Notes: generated from the letters alone by a model not told the origin. 42,620 bases of DNA from Pseudomonadota bacterium (GCA_029779845.1 JAKOZT010000023.1:1-42620); one strand, 5' to 3'. Numbered from the stretch's first letter, positions 17,586 to 27,582 are shown. Program-made: numbers and translations.

Positions 17586-17981
17586 TCAGAACACCAGCGC
17601 CCGCCAGCGCCCATCCGCCGCGCGCGCCATGAACTGCACCGCGCCGCCGCGGCCGTGGCATTCGGCGATCAGCGTGTCGGGGGCTATGCCTTGCGCTTCC
17701 AGCGCGTCGCCGCAGGCATAGAGCTTGGCGCCGTGCGCCACCGCCTCGCGCATCGCGTCGAGCACGGTCTTGGCGTGGCGCTCGCTGGCGCGCAGCGCGG
17801 CGGCCACGCCGGGGGCGAGCAGGTGCACGCTGCGCGCGCTGAAGTAGATCTCCACCGGGATGTCCATCGCCGCCGCTGCGGCGGCGTGGAAGAAGGGCGT
17901 GGCCAGGCGCTGCGGGTCGCCGGGGTCGGCGGCCCACAGCAGGATGGCGAGGCCGGCAACCGGCTCTTCGACGAAGCTCAT
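17586..17981 (-). CDS. DsrE-like sulfur relay protein
   Basis: A 131-residue protein of the DsrE/TusD fold: a hydrophobic first strand (LAILLWAADP), an FFHAAAAAAMDIPVEIYFSA helix-strand, and the late segment GAKLYACGDALEAQG that carries the only obvious conserved-type Cys (about residue 91). DsrE-like proteins accept or move sulfane sulfur. It is coupled by ATGA to the GcvH-like gene upstream and follows the tRNA-Sec/selB block, so a link to sulfur or selenium handling is possible but unproven. Confidence 0.75.
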   Translation of the reverse strand: MSFVEEPVAGLAILLWAADPGDPQRLATPFFHAAAAAAMDIPVEIYFSARSVHLLAPGVAAALRASERHAKTVLDAMREAVAHGAKLYACGDALEAQGIAPDTLIAECHGRGGAVQFMARAADGRWRALVF

Positions 17982-18418
17982 GCATCGTCCTTTTCGATGC
18001 GCGACAGCCACGCATGATGCTCCATCGCCGCGATCACCGGCTCGCCGTGCAGCAGCGCGGCGCGGTCGGCTTCGAAGTCGGCCGGGCGCACGCGCGCCAG
18101 CCAGCCTTCGCCGTAGGGGTCGCGGTGCACCAGCTCGGGCGTCGCGGCGAGGCGTTCGTTGGCCGCCACCAGCGTGCCGCGCAGCGGCGACTTCACCGAG
18201 ACGATGGACTTGGCCAGCTCCACCACCGCGATCGAACGCCCCTGCTCGACCTCGCTGCCCACCGTCTTCGGCCGGCACATGTAGATCTCGCCGGCCTGCG
18301 CGATGCCCAGCGCCGTGATGCCCACCGTCGCCGTGCCGTCGCTCTCCAGCCGGGCCCATACCTGATGTTCGATCAGGTAGTGCAGCTCGTCGGGGAAATC
18401 CAGCCCGATTGCTCTCAC
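17978..18418 (-). CDS. GcvH-like lipoyl-binding protein
   Basis: A 146-residue protein with the GcvH fold: LIEHQVWARLESDGTATVGIT near the start, then GIAQAGEIYMCRP, and the lipoylation-type hairpin VVELAKSIVSVKSPLRG with the candidate lipoyl Lys after LA (about residue 70), and a C-terminal part with DPYGEGWLARVRP. There are no gcvT or gcvP genes nearby. The pairing with a DsrE-like gene resembles the lipoate-binding proteins of sulfur oxidation more than the glycine cleavage system, though no Hdr-like genes are present. The start is ATG 18418; it overlaps the DsrE-like gene. Confidence 0.8.
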   Translation of the reverse strand: MRAIGLDFPDELHYLIEHQVWARLESDGTATVGITALGIAQAGEIYMCRPKTVGSEVEQGRSIAVVELAKSIVSVKSPLRGTLVAANERLAATPELVHRDPYGEGWLARVRPADFEADRAALLHGEPVIAAMEHHAWLSRIEKDDA

Positions 18419-18479
18419 ACCTTGCCTACTCTAAAGCGCTGGTCGCCCAGCCGGCGAAGCGAGCGCGCCGAGGTCGCGC

Positions 18480-18519
18480 CGAGCAGCGCAGCCGTACTCG
18501 GGTACGGCGAGCAGCGCAG
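18480..18519. repeat. Palindrome flanked by 12-bp direct repeats
   Basis: The 12-mer cgagcagcgcag occurs at 18480-18491 and again at 18508-18519, exactly flanking the imperfect palindrome ccgtactcgggtacgg (18492-18507). The near-identical string cgagcagcgca also occurs at about 237 in the repeat zone at the window start. This suggests a small repeated extragenic element between tRNA-Sec and the GcvH-like gene. Confidence 0.6.
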
Positions 18520-18562
18520 GCGCGAGATCGGCGTGCGCAGCCGCCGGATGGGCGGCCAGCGG

Positions 18563-18655
18563 CGGAGGGGAACGGGAGTCGAACCCGCCCGGCAGCGCAT
18601 GGCGCCACCCACCGGGTTTGAAGCCCGGCCGATCCACCAGGATCGTTTCCCCTCC
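18563..18655 (-). tRNA. selC: tRNA-Sec (anticodon UCA)
   Basis: On the minus strand the 8-bp acceptor stem is ggagggga / tcccctcc. There is a long variable arm (cggtgggtggcgccatgcgc region), an anticodon loop cttcaaa with anticodon TCA, and a T loop gggttcgactccc. The length is 93 nt to the discriminator G. The 8-bp acceptor, long extra arm and UCA anticodon identify selenocysteine tRNA. The encoded 3' end reads GCCG, so the terminal CCA is not genome-encoded as such. It lies 10 bp after selB. Confidence 0.95.
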
Positions 18656-18665
18656 GTGTTCCTGC

Positions 18666-20585
18666 TCATGACGATGCCGCTTCGGCGAACAGCGTCGAGT
18701 CGGCGCGCAGCTTGTGCACATCGCCGACGCGGCGCAGCAGGCCGATGCGGTCGAAGTATTCGAGGATCTGGATCGCACGCTTGCGGCCGAGGCCCGTCGC
18801 GTCGCGAAACGACGCGGCACTGACCTCGCCCGATCCCTGCTCGGCGGCAACCCGTCGCGCGATGCTAGCGAGCTTGGCGATCGTCGCCATCGGGTAATAC
18901 AGGTCCTTGACGACCTGGTGCAGCTCGCCGCGCTGCGCCAGCCGCGCGAGCGTGGTGCGCATCAGCGCCTCGGATTCGCCGCCGTCGCGCGCCAGGTCGC
19001 GCGCCCAGGCGCCCTCGAAGCCGGCCTGCGCGAGCGGCACCGCTACCTTCTGCGCGATGCGCTCCTCGCCGGCCGACAGGCGCACGCCGTGCTCGGGCAG
19101 GTGCACGAAGGCGCCGCGCAGCGCCAGCGCGCCCTCGGCGCGCAGCGCGTCCAGCAGCGCGCGCCACAGCGGCTCGGCCAGGCGCGGCAAGGCGAGGCGG
19201 CGCAGCCGCGCGGCGTCGGGGCCGATCTCGTCGGGCTGGCGCGCGTGGTAGGCCGAGAGGGCGGCCAGCACCGCGCTGCGCGCGGCGGCGGCGTGCGCGG
19301 CGCCGAGGGCCCAGTCGCCGTGGGCATCGCTGTGGCGCAGCGCGCCGAGACGCTCGTCGAGCGCGATGGTTCGTCCTTGCGCGGCGGCGAAGCGGCGCAG
19401 GTCGACGCCGTTCGGCGCGTGCGCCAGCACGGCGGCCAGGCGCGCCTCGGGCGCGGGCAAGGCGAGCGCGTCGAGTTCGGCCAGGCGCTGCGGCGTGCGC
19501 CGATAACGCTGCGGCGCGAACGGATCGAGCACCGTGCCGCCGGCCAGCGTGCGGCTCGCCGAGGCGTCGCGCAGCACGACGCGCTCGCCGTGCCAGGCGC
19601 CGACGGCATGGCGCAGCACCAGCTGCACGCGCGCGCTGGCGCCCGGCGCGAGCGTGTCGCCATCGAGCACCGCCACCGTGCCGGGCACGCTCGCCGCGCC
19701 CAGGTGCACGTGCACCGGCGTGCCCGAGCGCAGCGGCTTGGCTTCTTCGTGCCACAGCGTCAGCACCGCGTCGAGGCGATCCGTCGCCAGCGCGGCGGCG
19801 GGTGTCGTCAGCCACTGCCCGCGCGTGATCTCGTCCTTCGCCACGCCCACCAGCGCCACGGCGCAGCGCTGCCCCGCATGCGCTGCCTGCACCGGCTGGT
19901 TCTGCGCATGCAGGCTGCGCACGCGCGCCTCGCGCTCGCCGCCCACGAGGCGCAGCGTGTCGCCCACCTTCACGGTGCCGGCGTGCACCGTGCCGGTCAC
20001 CACGGTGCCGACGCCGTCGAGCGTGAAGGCGCGGTCGATCGCGAGGCGGAACGCCGCGTCGGCCTCGGCGCGCGGCGGCAGCGTGCGCGCCGCGTCGAAG
20101 AGCAGCGCCTTCAGTTCATCCAGCCCTTCGCCGCTGGTGGCCGACACCGCCAGCACCGGCGCGCCTTCCAGCGGCGTGCCGTGCAGCAGCGCGGCGGCTT
20201 CGTCCTTCACCGCCCGCACGCGCGCCGCGTCGGCGCGGTCGGCCTTGGTCACCGCCACCGCGCCGCGCGCCAGGCCGAGCAGCGACAGCACCGCGAGGTG
20301 CTCGCGCGTCTGCGGCATCACGCCGTCGTCGGCGGCCACCAGCAGCAGCGCGAAGTCGATGCCGGTGGCGCCGGCGAGCATGGTGTGCACCAGCCGCTCG
20401 TGGCCGGGCACGTCGACGAAGCCGATGCGTTCGCAAGCGCCGGGCACGTCGAGGAACGCATAGCCCAGCTCGATGCTGATGCCGCGTTTCTTCTCCTCCG
20501 GCAGGCGGTCGGTGTCCACGCCGGTGAGCGCGCGCACCAGCGTGGTCTTGCCGTGGTCGATGTGGCCTGCGGTGCCGACGATCAT
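18666..20585 (-). CDS. selB: Selenocysteine-specific elongation factor SelB
   Basis: A 639-residue translation GTPase that carries Sec-tRNA to the ribosome and binds the SECIS hairpin. The GTPase domain starts at residue 1 with [14 protein letters not shown], then the effector region [16 protein letters not shown], and VTKAD. EF-Tu-like domains follow ([15 protein letters not shown] and later), and the C-terminal half contains the winged-helix repeats that bind SECIS RNA, ending in [22 protein letters not shown]. The length is typical. It precedes tRNA-Sec and follows the transglutaminase-like gene by 7 bp. Confidence 0.96.
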   Translation of the reverse strand: MIVGTAGHIDHGKTTLVRALTGVDTDRLPEEKKRGISIELGYAFLDVPGACERIGFVDVPGHERLVHTMLAGATGIDFALLLVAADDGVMPQTREHLAVLSLLGLARGAVAVTKADRADAARVRAVKDEAAALLHGTPLEGAPVLAVSATSGEGLDELKALLFDAARTLPPRAEADAAFRLAIDRAFTLDGVGTVVTGTVHAGTVKVGDTLRLVGGEREARVRSLHAQNQPVQAAHAGQRCAVALVGVAKDEITRGQWLTTPAAALATDRLDAVLTLWHEEAKPLRSGTPVHVHLGAASVPGTVAVLDGDTLAPGASARVQLVLRHAVGAWHGERVVLRDASASRTLAGGTVLDPFAPQRYRRTPQRLAELDALALPAPEARLAAVLAHAPNGVDLRRFAAAQGRTIALDERLGALRHSDAHGDWALGAAHAAAARSAVLAALSAYHARQPDEIGPDAARLRRLALPRLAEPLWRALLDALRAEGALALRGAFVHLPEHGVRLSAGEERIAQKVAVPLAQAGFEGAWARDLARDGGESEALMRTTLARLAQRGELHQVVKDLYYPMATIAKLASIARRVAAEQGSGEVSAASFRDATGLGRKRAIQILEYFDRIGLLRRVGDVHKLRADSTLFAEAASS

Positions 20586-20592
20586 GATCGGA

Positions 20593-21693
20593 TCAGACGA
20601 TCTCTTTCGCGCTCATCGTGTACTTGAAGCTGTCCGGCGCGAGTTCGTCGAACGGCCCGGCGTCGTTCTCGCCGTTCGGGTACATCAGGAAAGGCAGCGT
20701 GCCCTTGCGCTCGCTGCCGGGCAGTCTCACGTCGTGCGCGGTGTTCCAGCCGACCCAGTTGCCTTCCCAGCTGCTGAACAGGCCCCGGTTCACCGGCGCG
20801 GCCACCGGGTGCGCCGTGTCCTTGATCCACTCCGGCGTCTCCTGGCGCATCACCTTCAGCACGTCGGCCGGGTCCATCGCCACCCAGCCGTGCTCGCGCA
20901 GGAACACCTCGGCGCGGCAATGCTGCGCGCCCTGCAGGCTGGCGGAATTCGCGCCCAGCTCCTTGTAGCCGAAGGCCGAGGGCGCGAGGCGCAGGCCGTA
21001 GACGTCGCGCGCCGGCACGCCGGCCGACCGGCACAGGCCGACGAAGATCGCGTTCAGGTCTGCGCACTTGCCGCCCAGGTTGCCGCTCTCCAGCATCGCC
21101 TTGATGTCGCCGTTGCCGCAGCCGCGCACCTTGGGCTCGCGGTGCGCGTTCGTCACCACCCAGCGGTAGATCGCGCGCGCCTTGTCGACATCGGTCTTCG
21201 CGCCCTTGGTGGCTTCCAGCGCGGTCTTGCGCACGATGCCGTCGGTGGGCAGCAGTTCGGTCGGCGCGAGGCTGGCGCGCAGCAGCGCGGGGTCTTCGTT
21301 CACCTTGCTGCGCGCGTTCCAGTCGACCGCGCGGCTGCGCGTCTGCAGGCGGCTCGTCAGCGTCAGCGTGGGCGCGCCGGCGGCGGGCGCGAACTCGGCG
21401 TAGAGCATGCGCACGCCGCGCGCCGGGTCGGCGACGATGCGCGCGGCGCTGGCGTTGCCGCTCCAGCCGTTCTCGCCGGGCTGCTGCCAGTCGCTCGCCA
21501 CGTCGGGGATGGGCAGCCAGATGCGCGTGGTGCCGAGCGCCTCCGGTACGCTCACGTTCGTGGTCAGCTCGAAGGTGCGCCAGGGGCCAGGCCGGGGCTC
21601 GAAGCGGCGTTCCTGCGCGCGCAGCGCGAGCGGCGCGGCGAGCATCGCGGCGCCGGCTTGCAGCAGCGTGCGGCGTTGGAGAGTGGTGGTCAT
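20593..21693 (-). CDS. Exported transglutaminase-like protein
   Basis: A 366-residue protein with a Tat-like signal ([17 protein letters not shown]) and a C-terminal transglutaminase-like core. The catalytic Cys is in [15 protein letters not shown], His in [17 protein letters not shown] and Asp in MDPADV. Such proteins act as periplasmic cysteine peptidases or amide-cleaving enzymes; the substrate is unknown. It lies between the TlpA-like gene and selB on the same strand with short gaps, so it is part of the Sec/Fdh transcription unit or is at least co-oriented with it. No direct role in selenium metabolism is known. Confidence 0.85.
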   Translation of the reverse strand: MTTTLQRRTLLQAGAAMLAAPLALRAQERRFEPRPGPWRTFELTTNVSVPEALGTTRIWLPIPDVASDWQQPGENGWSGNASAARIVADPARGVRMLYAEFAPAAGAPTLTLTSRLQTRSRAVDWNARSKVNEDPALLRASLAPTELLPTDGIVRKTALEATKGAKTDVDKARAIYRWVVTNAHREPKVRGCGNGDIKAMLESGNLGGKCADLNAIFVGLCRSAGVPARDVYGLRLAPSAFGYKELGANSASLQGAQHCRAEVFLREHGWVAMDPADVLKVMRQETPEWIKDTAHPVAAPVNRGLFSSWEGNWVGWNTAHDVRLPGSERKGTLPFLMYPNGENDAGPFDELAPDSFKYTMSAKEIV

Positions 21694-21716
21694 GGCAGTC
21701 CTTTCACAACAAGGGT

Positions 21717-22247
21717 TCAAAGCAGCGCGCGCACCCAGCCGCGCGCCGGCTCGCCGGTCCAGTCGGCGGCGCCGATCACGCTGAAGGCGGCGCGCCCGTC
21801 GCGGCCGATGAAGACGGTGCTCGGGAATACCCGCGCGCCGAAGGCCCGGGCCGCCGCGCCATCGGCATCGCGCAGCACCGGCAGGCTCATCGCCTCCTGC
21901 TCCATGAAGCGGCGGATGGTGGCGGCGCCTTCCTTGAAGTTCACCGCCATCACCCGCAAGCCGTCGGCCTCGTGGCGCTGCGCCATCAGTTCGAGCGAGG
22001 GCATCTCCTCGCGGCAGGGCGGGCACCAGGTGGCCCAGAAGTTCAGCACGACGACGCGGCCGCGCTGCCCGGCGAGTGTCCACGGGCGGCCGTCGAGGTC
22101 GGGCAGGTCGAGCGCGGGTGTCGCCGCGCCGCGCGGCCACGGCACGCGCCGCGCCGGCGGGTCGGCCGCCGGCGACGGCAGCGCCAGCAGCGCGCCGAGC
22201 GTGCCGAGCGCGCCGAGCGCACCGAGCAGCAGGCGGCGGGGCGGCAT
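21717..22247 (-). CDS. TlpA-like thioredoxin-fold protein
   Basis: A 176-residue exported thiol-redox protein. An N-terminal hydrophobic segment made of LGA-type repeats (residues 6-22) is a signal or anchor. The thioredoxin-like domain starts near residue 40 ([13 protein letters not shown]) and has the WCPPC active site in [13 protein letters not shown], with the cis-Pro region [11 protein letters not shown]. It should reduce disulfides or heme-site cysteines in the periplasm. It follows the FCSD-like gene by 8 bp. The start at ATG 22247 gives the signal sequence; the frame stays open further upstream. Confidence 0.9.
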   Translation of the reverse strand: MPPRRLLLGALGALGTLGALLALPSPAADPPARRVPWPRGAATPALDLPDLDGRPWTLAGQRGRVVVLNFWATWCPPCREEMPSLELMAQRHEADGLRVMAVNFKEGAATIRRFMEQEAMSLPVLRDADGAAARAFGARVFPSTVFIGRDGRAAFSVIGAADWTGEPARGWVRALL

Positions 22248-22255
22248 CGCGCTTG

Positions 22256-23611
22256 TCAGGCGAACATGTCCTCGAACTTCAACCCGGCCCAGCGGAAGTT
22301 CTCCGCCACCAGCCCGGCGCGGCGCTCGTTGTCGTCGATCTGCTGCTGCTCGATCACGCCTTGCGCGTTCACCGTGTAGTCGAACTGCACGCTGATCGCC
22401 TCGCGCGGGCTGCCGTTGACGAGCATGTAGCACAGGTTATCGGGCAGCTTCAGCTCGGGCTCCTTGCCCGCCAGGCGCTGCGCGATGTAGCCGGCGACGA
22501 TGTGGCCGTGCGAGTTCGCCACGTGGCCGCTCTTCGGATAGAAGCGGAAGGTCGGCGCGACTTCGCCCACCGCGTCGCCGATCACGTAGACGCGGTCGTC
22601 GCGCTTCAGGTGCAGGCGGCGCGGCTCGATGTCGGCCCAGCCGGTCGGCTTGCCTTGCGCGTTGGTGCCGATCGCGCCGGCCTTCCACGCGATGTCGGCG
22701 GCCTGGTGCGGCGCCATCAGCACCGCGTGGTCGAAGCGCATGTCGCCGGCGCTGGTCTTGATGCGCTTGGCGAACGGGTCCACCTCCTGCACCTGCGCGT
22801 TCGGCACGTAGGTGATGTAGTCCTTGTAGAGCTCGTCGAAGGCGGCCTTGAAGCCCGCGCCGATCGGCATGATGCGCGGCTTGTGGTCGAGGATGGTGAC
22901 GCGGCCCGGGATCTTGTTCGTCTTGAAGTGCCAGGCCACCATGCAGGCGCGCTCGTAGGGGCTGGGCGGGCAGCGCTGCGGCGGGGGCGGCAGGTTCATC
23001 ACCCAGTCGCCGCCCTTGAAGTCGTGCAGCGCGCGCTTGAGCGCCACGTGCTCGGCGTTCGGCACGTAGGCGGCCGGGAAGCGCGCGCGCGCCGCGTCGG
23101 CGGCGCGGCGGTCGTTGCCGAACCAGGCTTCGTAGTTGTAGCGGATGCCCGCGGCGATCACGAGGTAGTCGTAGTCCAGCGAGCCTTGCGCGGTGGTCAC
23201 GCGCCGCGCCGTGCGATCCACTTCCAGCACCTCGGTCTGGATGAACTGGTAGCCGTGGCGCTCGGAGACGCGCAGGTAGTCGAAGGTCAGGAAGCTGGTG
23301 TCGACCACGTCGATCAGCCACTTGTTGCTCAGCGGGCAGGAGAAGAACACCGGGTTGCGCTCGAGCATCACCACCTCGGCCTGCGGCGCGAGGCGGCGCA
23401 ACTGCTTGGCGACCGTGAGCCCGCCCCAGCCGCCGCCGATCACGACGATGCGCGGGGCCTTGCCCTTGGGCATCAGCACCTCCGCTGGCGTGGTGACCAG
23501 CGAGGGCAGGGCGGTGGGCGCCGCGCTCGGGGCGGGGGCCGCGCAGCCGGCGAGCAGCGTGGCCGAGGCGCCGGCCGCGCCGGCGAGGAACTGGCGTCTG
23601 TCGAGTGTCAT
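22256..23611 (-). CDS. Flavocytochrome c sulfide dehydrogenase-like flavoprotein (FccB/SQR family)
   Basis: A 451-residue FAD protein. It has a Tat-type signal with a lipobox-like Cys ([20 protein letters not shown]), the FAD-binding [18 protein letters not shown], a redox-type Cys in [10 protein letters not shown], a second FAD segment VYVIGDAVG, and a C-terminal FCSD-type domain beginning [16 protein letters not shown]. These match the flavin subunit of sulfide dehydrogenase. No partner cytochrome (fccA) is adjacent. It is coupled to selA by ATGA, an unusual place for a sulfide oxidation gene, which raises the possibility of a role in selenide or persulfide chemistry (speculation). Confidence 0.88.
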   Translation of the reverse strand: MTLDRRQFLAGAAGASATLLAGCAAPAPSAAPTALPSLVTTPAEVLMPKGKAPRIVVIGGGWGGLTVAKQLRRLAPQAEVVMLERNPVFFSCPLSNKWLIDVVDTSFLTFDYLRVSERHGYQFIQTEVLEVDRTARRVTTAQGSLDYDYLVIAAGIRYNYEAWFGNDRRAADAARARFPAAYVPNAEHVALKRALHDFKGGDWVMNLPPPPQRCPPSPYERACMVAWHFKTNKIPGRVTILDHKPRIMPIGAGFKAAFDELYKDYITYVPNAQVQEVDPFAKRIKTSAGDMRFDHAVLMAPHQAADIAWKAGAIGTNAQGKPTGWADIEPRRLHLKRDDRVYVIGDAVGEVAPTFRFYPKSGHVANSHGHIVAGYIAQRLAGKEPELKLPDNLCYMLVNGSPREAISVQFDYTVNAQGVIEQQQIDDNERRAGLVAENFRWAGLKFEDMFA

Positions 23612-25062
23612 GGCGTCGTTGCCTCCAGGTGAGTCAGTTGGGCGAGGAAAGGCTGCACGTCCCGCGTCTCTTCGAGACAGCGCAGATCGAGAAGCAATCG
23701 GTCGTCGGCGATGCGGCCGATCACCGGCAGGGGCAGGGCGCGCAAGGCGGCGGCCAGCTCGTCGAGCGCGCGGCCGGCGCCTTTTTTCTGCGCCGGCGCG
23801 ATCGCCAGGCCGGCCGAGGGCAGGCGCTCGACCGGCAGCGAGCCGGAGCCGATCTGGCCCTGCATCGCCGCCACCTCGACCGTGAAGCGCGGCGCGAGCG
23901 CCTGCGCCACGGCCGGCGCGAGCTGCTGCGCGAGGGCGCGGATCTGTGGTTCGGGCCGCGTCAGCAGGCGCAGCGCCGGCAGATCCTGCGCGAGGCGCTC
24001 GGGGCGCAGGTAGAGCCTCAGCGTGGCTTCCAGCGCCGCCAGCGGCAGCTTGCTCATGCGCAGCGCGCGTTTCATCGGGAACTTGCGGATGCGGCCCACC
24101 GCGTCCTTGGTGCCGACGATCAGGCCGGCCTGCGGGCCGCCGAGCAGCTTGTCGCCGCTGAAGCTGACGACGTCGCAGCCGGCGGCGAGTTTCTCCTGCG
24201 GCAGCGGCTCGTGCGGCAATCCGTAGGCGGCGAGGTCGACCAGCGCGCCGCTGCCGAGGTCGGTGGCCATCGGCAGGCCCTGCGCATGCGCGATGCGTGC
24301 GATCTCCGCCTCGTCCACGGAGGAGGTGAAACCCTGCACCGCGTAGTTGCTGGTGTGCACCTTCATCAAGAGCGCGGTGCGCTCGGTGATCGCTCGTTCG
24401 TAGTCGTGCGCATGGGTGCGGTTGGTGGTGCCCACTTCCACCAGCGTGGCGCCGGCGGCGGCCATCACGTCGGGCATGCGGAAGGCGCCGCCGATCTCGA
24501 CCAGCTCGCCGCGCGAGACGATCACCTCCTTGCCGCGCGCCAGCGCGGCGATCGTCAGCAGCACGGCGGCCGCGTTGTTGTTGACCACCGTGGCGGCCTG
24601 CGCGCCGGTGATCGTGCACAGCAGCTCCTCGACGATGGCATCGCGGTCGCCGCGCCCGCCGCCGGCCAGGTCGTATTCGAGGTTGTTCGGCCCGGCCATC
24701 ATCGCCAGCAGGTGCTGCAAGGCCGGCTCGGCGAGCAGCGCGCGGCCGAGGTTGGTGTGGATCACCGTGCCGGTGAGGTTGAGCACGCGGCGCATGCGCG
24801 GCGCGAGGCGCGTTTCGATGCGCGCGCGCAGCGCCGCGTCCAACGCAGCGGGCTGCACCGCGGCAGCCGGCAACTCACCCGCCAGCGCCTGCGCCCGCAG
24901 TGCATCGAGCAGCGCGCGCGCCTCGCCCGCAACCAGCGTGTGGCCGTGCTCGGCCAGCAGCGCGGCGCTGGCGGGCGAACGGATCAGGCGGTCGACGGAG
25001 GGGAGGTCCTTCGCGCTGGCCTTGGAACCGTGCACCACGGATTCGTCGGGCCGGGCGTTCAT
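23608..25062 (-). CDS. selA: L-seryl-tRNA(Sec) selenium transferase
   Basis: A 484-residue PLP enzyme that converts Ser-tRNA(Sec) to Sec-tRNA(Sec) with selenophosphate. Visible features are the N-terminal PSVDRLIRSP segment, RRVLNLTGTVIHTNLGRA, VNNNAAAVLL, and the PLP Lys K305 in SFSGDKLLGGPQAG. Length and order match the family. It overlaps fdhE upstream and the FCSD-like gene downstream by 4 bp each (ATGA). The selenophosphate synthetase gene (selD) is not in the window. Confidence 0.97.
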   Translation of the reverse strand: MNARPDESVVHGSKASAKDLPSVDRLIRSPASAALLAEHGHTLVAGEARALLDALRAQALAGELPAAAVQPAALDAALRARIETRLAPRMRRVLNLTGTVIHTNLGRALLAEPALQHLLAMMAGPNNLEYDLAGGGRGDRDAIVEELLCTITGAQAATVVNNNAAAVLLTIAALARGKEVIVSRGELVEIGGAFRMPDVMAAAGATLVEVGTTNRTHAHDYERAITERTALLMKVHTSNYAVQGFTSSVDEAEIARIAHAQGLPMATDLGSGALVDLAAYGLPHEPLPQEKLAAGCDVVSFSGDKLLGGPQAGLIVGTKDAVGRIRKFPMKRALRMSKLPLAALEATLRLYLRPERLAQDLPALRLLTRPEPQIRALAQQLAPAVAQALAPRFTVEVAAMQGQIGSGSLPVERLPSAGLAIAPAQKKGAGRALDELAAALRALPLPVIGRIADDRLLLDLRCLEETRDVQPFLAQLTHLEATTP

Positions 25063-26069
25063 GGGCCGCCGGGGTCGGGCGGCGCCTCGGGCGCGCCGAA
25101 CAGCAGCATCAGGTTGACGCCGTGGCGCTGGTAGCCGGCTTCGGAAACCAGCAGATCCAGCGTGACGCTTGCCAGGTCGTCGGCCACCGGCTCGACGAAC
25201 GGGTCGCGGTCGCTGTGCATGATCTTCAGGTAGCCGTGGCAGTCGTCGCAGGTCTCGGCCTGCAGCGCGGCGCCGGCGGCGCGGCTGCCGCCTTCCTCAC
25301 TGCTGCCGGCTGCATCGAGCGAGTGATAGGCCAGGCTTTTGGTCGACAGGCAGTTCGGGCACTTGATGCGCACCATGTGCCATTGCATGCCGCACAGCGA
25401 GCAGTGCAGGTAGCGCTGGCCGAGCGATTCGCCGCTGCTGCGCGTGATGCTGGCGGTCGGCCGGCTGCCGCAGCAGGGGCAGGCGGTTTCGTCGTCGGTG
25501 CGGCCGAACGGCGCGCCGCGCTCGTTGGGCCGCGCGAGCAGCGCGCTGGCCATGTGCGTCCAGTAGACCTGCAAGGCGGCGGCGACGATGGGCGCGGTGG
25601 CGAGGTCCAGCCCCTGCATCACGCCGGTGAGCAGGCAGTCGGCCTGGCGCTCCAGCCAGTCGCCGCCGGCGGTGGCGATGGCTTCCAGCGCCGCCTTGGC
25701 GCCGGCCGGCGCGCTGCGCTGCAGGTCGGCGGCGATCACCTTGGCCACGCCGTGCCACACCGGGTCGCGCGGCCAGTCGGCCGCCGGCAGCGGCGGCCGG
25801 CCCAGGCCGAAGGCGCGTTCGAGTGCATCGGCGTCGGGCAGCGGCACGGCCGGGAAGTCCGCCAGCCGCGCCTGCTGCGCCTGCGCCAGCTCGGCCATGA
25901 ACTGCAGGTAGTCGCCCATCGCATGGCCGCGCGCCAGCTGGCGCAGCCGCATCGCGCGCTCGGCGAACAGCGTGGCGCGCTGCGGCGGGTGCAGGAACGC
26001 CGTCTCGCCGCCGCCGCGCGCGGCGATCTCCTCGGGCGTCATCACCCGCACGCTGGCGCTTGCGGTCAT
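25059..26069 (-). CDS. fdhE: Formate dehydrogenase accessory protein FdhE
   Basis: A 336-residue cytoplasmic maturation factor. Its C-terminal half has four CXXC knuckles of the rubredoxin-like metal sites (CPCCG, CSLCG, CPNC, CDDC), and motifs such as RYLHCSLCGMQWHMVRIKCP are typical. It is needed for activity of the exported Sec-containing formate dehydrogenase. It is coupled to the cytochrome b subunit gene and to selA. The start at ATG 26069 overlaps the preceding stop; the frame stays open further upstream. Confidence 0.95.
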   Translation of the reverse strand: MTASASVRVMTPEEIAARGGGETAFLHPPQRATLFAERAMRLRQLARGHAMGDYLQFMAELAQAQQARLADFPAVPLPDADALERAFGLGRPPLPAADWPRDPVWHGVAKVIAADLQRSAPAGAKAALEAIATAGGDWLERQADCLLTGVMQGLDLATAPIVAAALQVYWTHMASALLARPNERGAPFGRTDDETACPCCGSRPTASITRSSGESLGQRYLHCSLCGMQWHMVRIKCPNCLSTKSLAYHSLDAAGSSEEGGSRAAGAALQAETCDDCHGYLKIMHSDRDPFVEPVADDLASVTLDLLVSEAGYQRHGVNLMLLFGAPEAPPDPGGP

Positions 26070-26695
26070 CGGCGTCCCTGCGTCATGTCGCGGTGCCACA
26101 GCGCGTGGTGCTGGCGCGCCCAGCTTTCGCTGACGGTGCCGCGCGTCATCGCGCGCAAGGTGCCCTTCACCCAGATCGCCGCGTAGATGTGGATGATGGT
26201 CGCGAGGATCAGCACCACCGCGGCCACCGCATGCAGCAGCACCGCGGCGCGCCCGACGACGATCGGGAAGTAGGGCGCGAACCACGGCCGCCAGAACATC
26301 ACGCCGGTGACGATCAGCACCAGAAGGCTCACCGCCATCGCCCAGAAGATGCCCTTCTGCCCGGCGTTGTACTTGCCCACCGGCGGCATCTTCGACTTGT
26401 CGCCGCGCAGCATGTCGGCGCTGTGGCGCCGCCATTCGCGATCGGCCGGCGTCATCACGTTGGCGCGCCACAGGCGGAAGAACAGCCCGAGGAACGACAC
26501 GAACATGATCACGCCGAAGAACGGGTGCAGGATGCGCGACCACGAACCGCCGCCGAACAGGTTGGTCAGGAAGAAGAACGCCGGGTGGAAGAACGCCAGG
26601 CCGGACAGGCCGGCGAAGACGAAGAAGATCGCGATGACCCAGTGGTTCATGCGCTCGCTGTCGGTGTAGCGCAGCAGGAGGCTGTCTCGTCTCAT
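26066..26695 (-). CDS. fdoI: Formate dehydrogenase gamma subunit (cytochrome b556)
   Basis: A 209-residue membrane protein with four transmembrane segments. Candidate heme-ligand His residues lie in ERMNHWVIAIFF, ILHPFFGVIMF and LATIIHIYAAIWVKGT. It anchors the FdoGH dimer to the membrane and passes electrons to quinone. It overlaps the beta-subunit gene by one base (TGATG) and fdhE by 4 bp. The length matches the FdnI/FdoI family. Confidence 0.95.
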   Translation of the reverse strand: MRRDSLLLRYTDSERMNHWVIAIFFVFAGLSGLAFFHPAFFFLTNLFGGGSWSRILHPFFGVIMFVSFLGLFFRLWRANVMTPADREWRRHSADMLRGDKSKMPPVGKYNAGQKGIFWAMAVSLLVLIVTGVMFWRPWFAPYFPIVVGRAAVLLHAVAAVVLILATIIHIYAAIWVKGTLRAMTRGTVSESWARQHHALWHRDMTQGRR

Positions 26696-27573
26696 CACGC
26701 ATTCTCCTTCTCGTCTTCGCTCTTCTCCTCGATCGGGCCGACCTTCATGTAGTGCAGGAAGCCGACCAGCACCGCGCCGATCATGCCGGCCACCGCGAGC
26801 GGCTTGGCGATGCCCTTCCACAGCGACACCATCGGACTGATCGACGGATCCTTCGGCAGTTCCTCCAGTTCGGGCCGGTCGGCGTGCTTGAGCACGTACA
26901 TCACGTGCGTGCCGCCCACGCCTGGCGGGTTGTAGAGCCCCGCGTTCTGGAAGCCGCGCTCCTTGAGCTCGCCCGCGCGCTTCTCGCCGTAGGCCACCAT
27001 GTCGTCCTTGGTGCCGAAGCCGATCGCCCCGGTCGGGCAGGTCTTCACGCACGCCGGCTCCAGGCCCACGCCGACGCGATCGGAACACAAGGTGCACTTG
27101 TAGGCCTTGTTGTCCTTCTCGCTGATGCGCGGCACGTCGAAGGGGCAGCCCTTGACGCAGTAGCCGCAGCCGATGCAGTTCTCCGAGATGAAGTCGACGA
27201 TGCCGTTGGCGTACTTGACGATCGCCCCCGGCGACGGACACGCCTTCAGGCAGCCCGGGTCCTCGCAGTGCATGCAGCCGTCCTTGCGGATCAGCCACTC
27301 GAGGTGGCCCTCCTGGGGCTCGACCTCGAAGAAGCGCATCACCGTCCACGACGAGGGCGTCAGGTCGGCTGGGTTGTCGTACACGCCGATGTTGGTGCCG
27401 ACCTCGTCGCGCAGGTCGTTCCAGTTCATGCACGCGACCTGGCAGGCCTTGCAGCCGATGCACTTGGACTCGTCGATGAGCTTGGCGACCTGCGGCACGG
27501 CCGAGCGCACCTGCGGCGTGGGCGTGGTGGTGGCGGAGCGCGCCACCACGTCTTGGGATTGCAGACTGGCCAT
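26695..27573 (-). CDS. fdoH: Formate dehydrogenase iron-sulfur beta subunit
   Basis: A 292-residue electron-transfer subunit with four [4Fe-4S] sites: [41 protein letters not shown] and CTLCSDR with CVKTCP. A single C-terminal membrane helix ([17 protein letters not shown]) anchors it. It has no signal of its own; as in the family it should be exported with the alpha subunit by Tat. It follows fdoG by 9 bp. Confidence 0.96.
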   Translation of the reverse strand: MASLQSQDVVARSATTTPTPQVRSAVPQVAKLIDESKCIGCKACQVACMNWNDLRDEVGTNIGVYDNPADLTPSSWTVMRFFEVEPQEGHLEWLIRKDGCMHCEDPGCLKACPSPGAIVKYANGIVDFISENCIGCGYCVKGCPFDVPRISEKDNKAYKCTLCSDRVGVGLEPACVKTCPTGAIGFGTKDDMVAYGEKRAGELKERGFQNAGLYNPPGVGGTHVMYVLKHADRPELEELPKDPSISPMVSLWKGIAKPLAVAGMIGAVLVGFLHYMKVGPIEEKSEDEKENA

Positions 27574-27582
27574 CGTGCTACC

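Noticed and set aside
18480..18519. CRISPR array or origin
   Set aside because: Only two repeats flanking one palindrome, no regular spacers and no cas genes.
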